64,000 nucleotides of DNA from the NCBI GenBank assembly GCA_930367205.1, contig CAKNEZ010000013.1, forward strand, positions 124,001 through 188,000, read 5' to 3'. Made by a program: the position numbers and the translations under genes. This stretch comes from Acanthosoma haemorrhoidale. Its lineage: Eukaryota; Arthropoda; Insecta; Hemiptera; Acanthosomatidae. The notes under the pieces are model-generated. The model was not told where the DNA came from. It did no database searches and saw only the letters and a list, made by a program, of their open reading frames with translations. Numbering within the stretch: position 1 is the first letter of the stretch; each line of letters starts with the position of its first letter. This document shows positions 61,396 to 64,000 of the stretch, piece after piece.

Positions 61396-63254
61396 TGACG
61401 TCAGTGAGTGTAGGGGGAGGAGCTCGTGTGGTGGGGGCCCATCCCGACTTCTTCTAGCCACCTGGTGGGGGTCCTACCCCACCATGGCGGACCGGCTATA
61501 TAAGCAGTGGGAGTAGACCGGATTGCCATAACGAACCGGACCCTCACTTGGAACACTACTCTCTATTCTCTCTCTGCACTGGCTTTGCAACTTTATTGAA
61601 ACCATGGTCTTCTCATTCAACTACCTCTGCATCTTTCTCTCCTAACCTCGCTATCTTTTAGTCCGGCGTTGTCAGACCAGACCCCAAATTTTCCTATTGG
61701 GAATCTCTGCCTTCGTCTGGCTAAAACTAGCATCTCCTTAGGAGAGACCTCTCCCTCGTGGACAATAGTTGCCCAGGCCCTACAAACTTACCTCGTAGCG
61801 TTTCCTACCAGTCTGCTTCTCTCCGGTTCACACTCGCATTTGGGATACACACGGTTTTTGCCTACCCTTAGACACCGAGTGTGAATTCGTGGTCATTCCG
61901 AGAGCACATAAACTACCTATAAACCTACCCTGTACCTCTTCTCCGGAACATAGTGCTTTGTAGGGGCACACACGTTCTAAAGATCTTATAGAGTCAGATC
62001 TAAGTGAATTGAACCTGCCTGCCGATTAGGTTGGCAGCCAGGGTGAAAGACCACAGGTTCCCCAGATTTATCTCTTATTGGGTGCTCGCCGGTCGGCGGC
62101 TAAGAGGTTGTGGTGACCCTAGCCCACGGCGGGCGTCTCTTCCCCACCTTGGGGATCCTCAAATCCGATAACGCCCGACCAAGATGAAGATATACATATT
62201 TAGTCATATTGTAGAATATATAGCTCGTAAAATTCTATTTAAACCAAGTTATTCAAATGGCAAACAACATCTCTGGCTCAACACATTCATGCAATTATCC
62301 ATAGAAATTGAAGTAGCATGGCCTATAGATACACTTTGGATGCCTCGTTATTATAACTCCAAAAACTGGCCAGCAATCACGCCTCGAGTCAGCTCATCGT
62401 CACCTATTAAACCTCCATTCAGTCCGTACTGCTACTACATTGCATTAAGTTAGTCGCGGAGCCAGGGTTAGGGATCTCTGCGAACACTGATTCAGTTTCG
62501 AATCATTATTGCCGCGTTTAAATTTCGGGAAATCCTAAAAATTTTTATGATCTATATTGGCAATTTTATTTTAGGATAGGAGGGGGGCCGTTCTCATAGC
62601 GCAATTAAAAATATTTTTTTTTAAATAACTTTAAAAATTATCTAATATTGAAGGATTCAAATATCTTGTAACTATATAAATGCATTGTTGAAAAGAAAAT
62701 CCCCTAGCAATAAAAAAAAAAATTAAATTAATTTAGCGTTTTGCTGGCCTTGGAGAAACTACGCCCATATGATTAGAAGAATATTCCTCGTAAAGACGTA
62801 ATTTAATACACTACTCATATATGAATCCACGTTTATTGGCAATGCACGAAAAGAGCTGACTGTTGTTCCTCAATCCTACTCTATTATCAGATATTCCTTT
62901 GGATCGCTACATTACTTAACATATTCAAACACAAATGCCTGCTTAAAACCCCCCTCCAGAATCCACAATACATTCTAACCGATAGGCCGCCTTAATTCGT
63001 TTAAGACTTTATGGAACATCCATGAGAAAATCATTCCAAACCTCTACCCAAAGAGGATCGAAGATTAATTTAACAGTAGGGCTCAACAAGGTATCGGGTG
63101 GTTTGTTTATGGAAACCACCCTTTGCCTGTTGGGCGAAGCCTAAAAGGCAACGAGTCCACGGTTGTGCCTCCTGGGCGGACATGGAAACCAACCGATATT
63201 ACAAAAAGACTTATTTTTGAAAAGTTTTACATTTTATTTAAGTAAGGTGTAAGA
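61396..63254 (+). repeat. Unit U20 (terminal, truncated, mixed A/B/C variants)
   Basis: CRE 61396-61403, TATATAAG 61497-61504. It has a block A promoter (gggggaggagctcg, gtgggggccc), a private island (gccggtcggcgg, gtctcttcc) and block B-like changes later (actttatgg near 63006, taaggtgtaag near 63243). Similarity stops after 63254, where consensus ctgtcta is replaced by aaggggct, about 1.86 kb into the unit. Confidence 0.94.
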
Positions 63255-64000
63255 AAGGGGCTATGAAAGAAAAAAGAAATATATATAATAAGAGACTAAA
63301 ATAAATACATATAAATAATTGTATGCCTGGCTTGGATAGATTAAATACTGGGTTAGATAGATTAAATACTGGGTTAGATAGATTAAATACTGGGTTTTAT
63401 TCTCTCCTAGATTGATGAGGTAGTGACTGCCCCTGGAGACAAAAGTAGACGGCCATAGTGTCTCTTCTGAAGCTTTTCTCTTTGTTTTTTGTCAGGTCAG
63501 TAACATACTTTTGTACAAGTATGTACTATGTTTATGAGCTGGTAAAGTTGTCGCAGGCATCCACTAGTTTGTTCTCAAAGTCTTGGTCAGTGTGACAAAA
63601 TATTCTCAAAAGTGGCGAACAATCTTGGAGCATACGCGTGTTACCTACGTACAGTGTATGTTTCATTTATTGACAATAAACCTGAAATGTTTTTTGTCTC
63701 CGGACGATTGTTTTCTTGACGCGTTCAAGTCTCTTCGGAGCATTTTCATGAATATGAATAAAACGAATATCTAACGAACTTAGTAGACATTTTACTTTAT
63801 GATGTGATTTTTTTTTTCTGTGTGATACAAGCCCTCTAGTCTACAAGTGTTGGTACACGTCACAATCACACTACAGCTGTTTTACTTTAATCCTAACCCA
63901 CCTTAATCAGAGCCACCAACTGTCACACTTCAGAACTAAAAAATAAACAAGGAACTTTTTCTAGCCTTTTTTTTATATATACGTAGTGAACATTGATTCA
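63255..64000. other. Non-array flanking sequence, no supported gene
   Basis: Sequence after the array end is AT-rich and unlike the unit. A short open frame at 63583-63774 starts with a non-ATG codon and shows no recognisable domain, so I do not call it a gene. Apart from the minisatellite I see no RNA gene or mobile element end. Confidence 0.7.
63335..63397 (+). repeat. Minisatellite, 3 x 21 bp
   Basis: Three copies of gatagattaaatactgggtt(a/t), the last differing in its final base, about 80 bp beyond the array end. Confidence 0.95.

Larger units (their letters stand above)
1..63254 (+). repeat. Macrosatellite array, 2.4-2.65 kb units with a promoter in each
   Basis: About 20 head-to-tail copies of one unit fill almost the whole window, all in the same orientation. 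Spacing of conserved landmarks gives periods of 2400 or 2642 bp (block A), about 2617-2629 bp (block B, first unit 2649) and exactly 2640 bp (block C). I phase the units at the CRE-like octamer TGACGTCA. Order within a unit is: CRE, G-rich stretch, TATA box, pyrimidine-rich leader, GC-rich inverted-repeat island, AT-rich half, hairpin segment, AATAAA, next CRE. Three transposable elements interrupt it. I do not recognise the repeat as rDNA, histone, 5S or snRNA genes. The array begins before the window and ends at 63254. Confidence 0.97.

Noticed and set aside
1..63254. rDNA, 5S, histone or snRNA gene cluster
   Set aside because: Unit size would allow a gene cluster, but I recognise no rRNA core, histone frame, tRNA boxes or Sm-site snRNA in the unit.
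63583..63774. 63-codon frame in the right flank
   Set aside because: Starts at a non-ATG codon, no domain, no conserved motif or promoter visible.
1..64000. CRISPR array, bacterial operon or phage
   Set aside because: Long-period repeats, LTR and LINE retroelements and TATA/AATAAA signals point to a eukaryotic genome; no short spaced repeats or bacterial genes seen.

Overview
The window is eukaryotic, most likely from an insect or another arthropod. It is AT-rich satellite DNA carrying two Ty3/Gypsy-type LTR retrotransposons and one 5'-truncated LINE of the RNase H-bearing (I/LOA/R1-like) kind. No ordinary host protein-coding gene is recognisable. The assignment to insects is inference from the retroelement families and base composition; the species cannot be named from this sequence.

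Positions 1-63254 are one head-to-tail tandem array of a 2.4-2.65 kb unit: 19 complete units (U1-U19, numbered from the CRE-like site) plus a partial unit at each end (U0 and U20). Every unit junction carries a Pol II-like promoter on the + strand: an AATAAA, a CRE palindrome TGACGTCA, a G-rich stretch, a CCACCTGGTGG motif and a TATATAAG box. Downstream come a pyrimidine-rich leader, a GC-rich island full of inverted repeats, an AT-rich half, and a segment with a perfect 9-bp hairpin. Small ORFs recur in each unit but show no convincing coding signature, so the unit looks like a macrosatellite with a possible noncoding transcription unit.

The array has three sequence blocks. Block A (U0-U4) mixes 2642-bp and 2400-bp units in a 5042-bp dimer pattern; the short units lack a 242-bp segment. 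Block B (U5-U13) has units of about 2617-2629 bp (U5 is 2649) and mostly lacks 22 bp beside the TATA box. Block C (U14-U19) has near-identical units of exactly 2640 bp. U20 is mixed, and the array stops at 63254.

All three transposable elements lie in just two units, at the block borders. U4 (A/B border) contains LTR element 1 (12052-16088). U13 (B/C border) contains the LINE (38134-39548, minus strand) and LTR element 2 (40878-45239). Removing each element with one target-site copy restores a normal unit length. LTR element 1 is older (about 6 differences between its 185-bp LTRs) and has lost its integrase core. LTR element 2 has LTRs that read as identical (147 bp) and a nearly complete gag-pol carrying one frameshift and one stop codon. 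Positions 63255-64000 are non-array flank with a 3 x 21-bp minisatellite and no supported gene.
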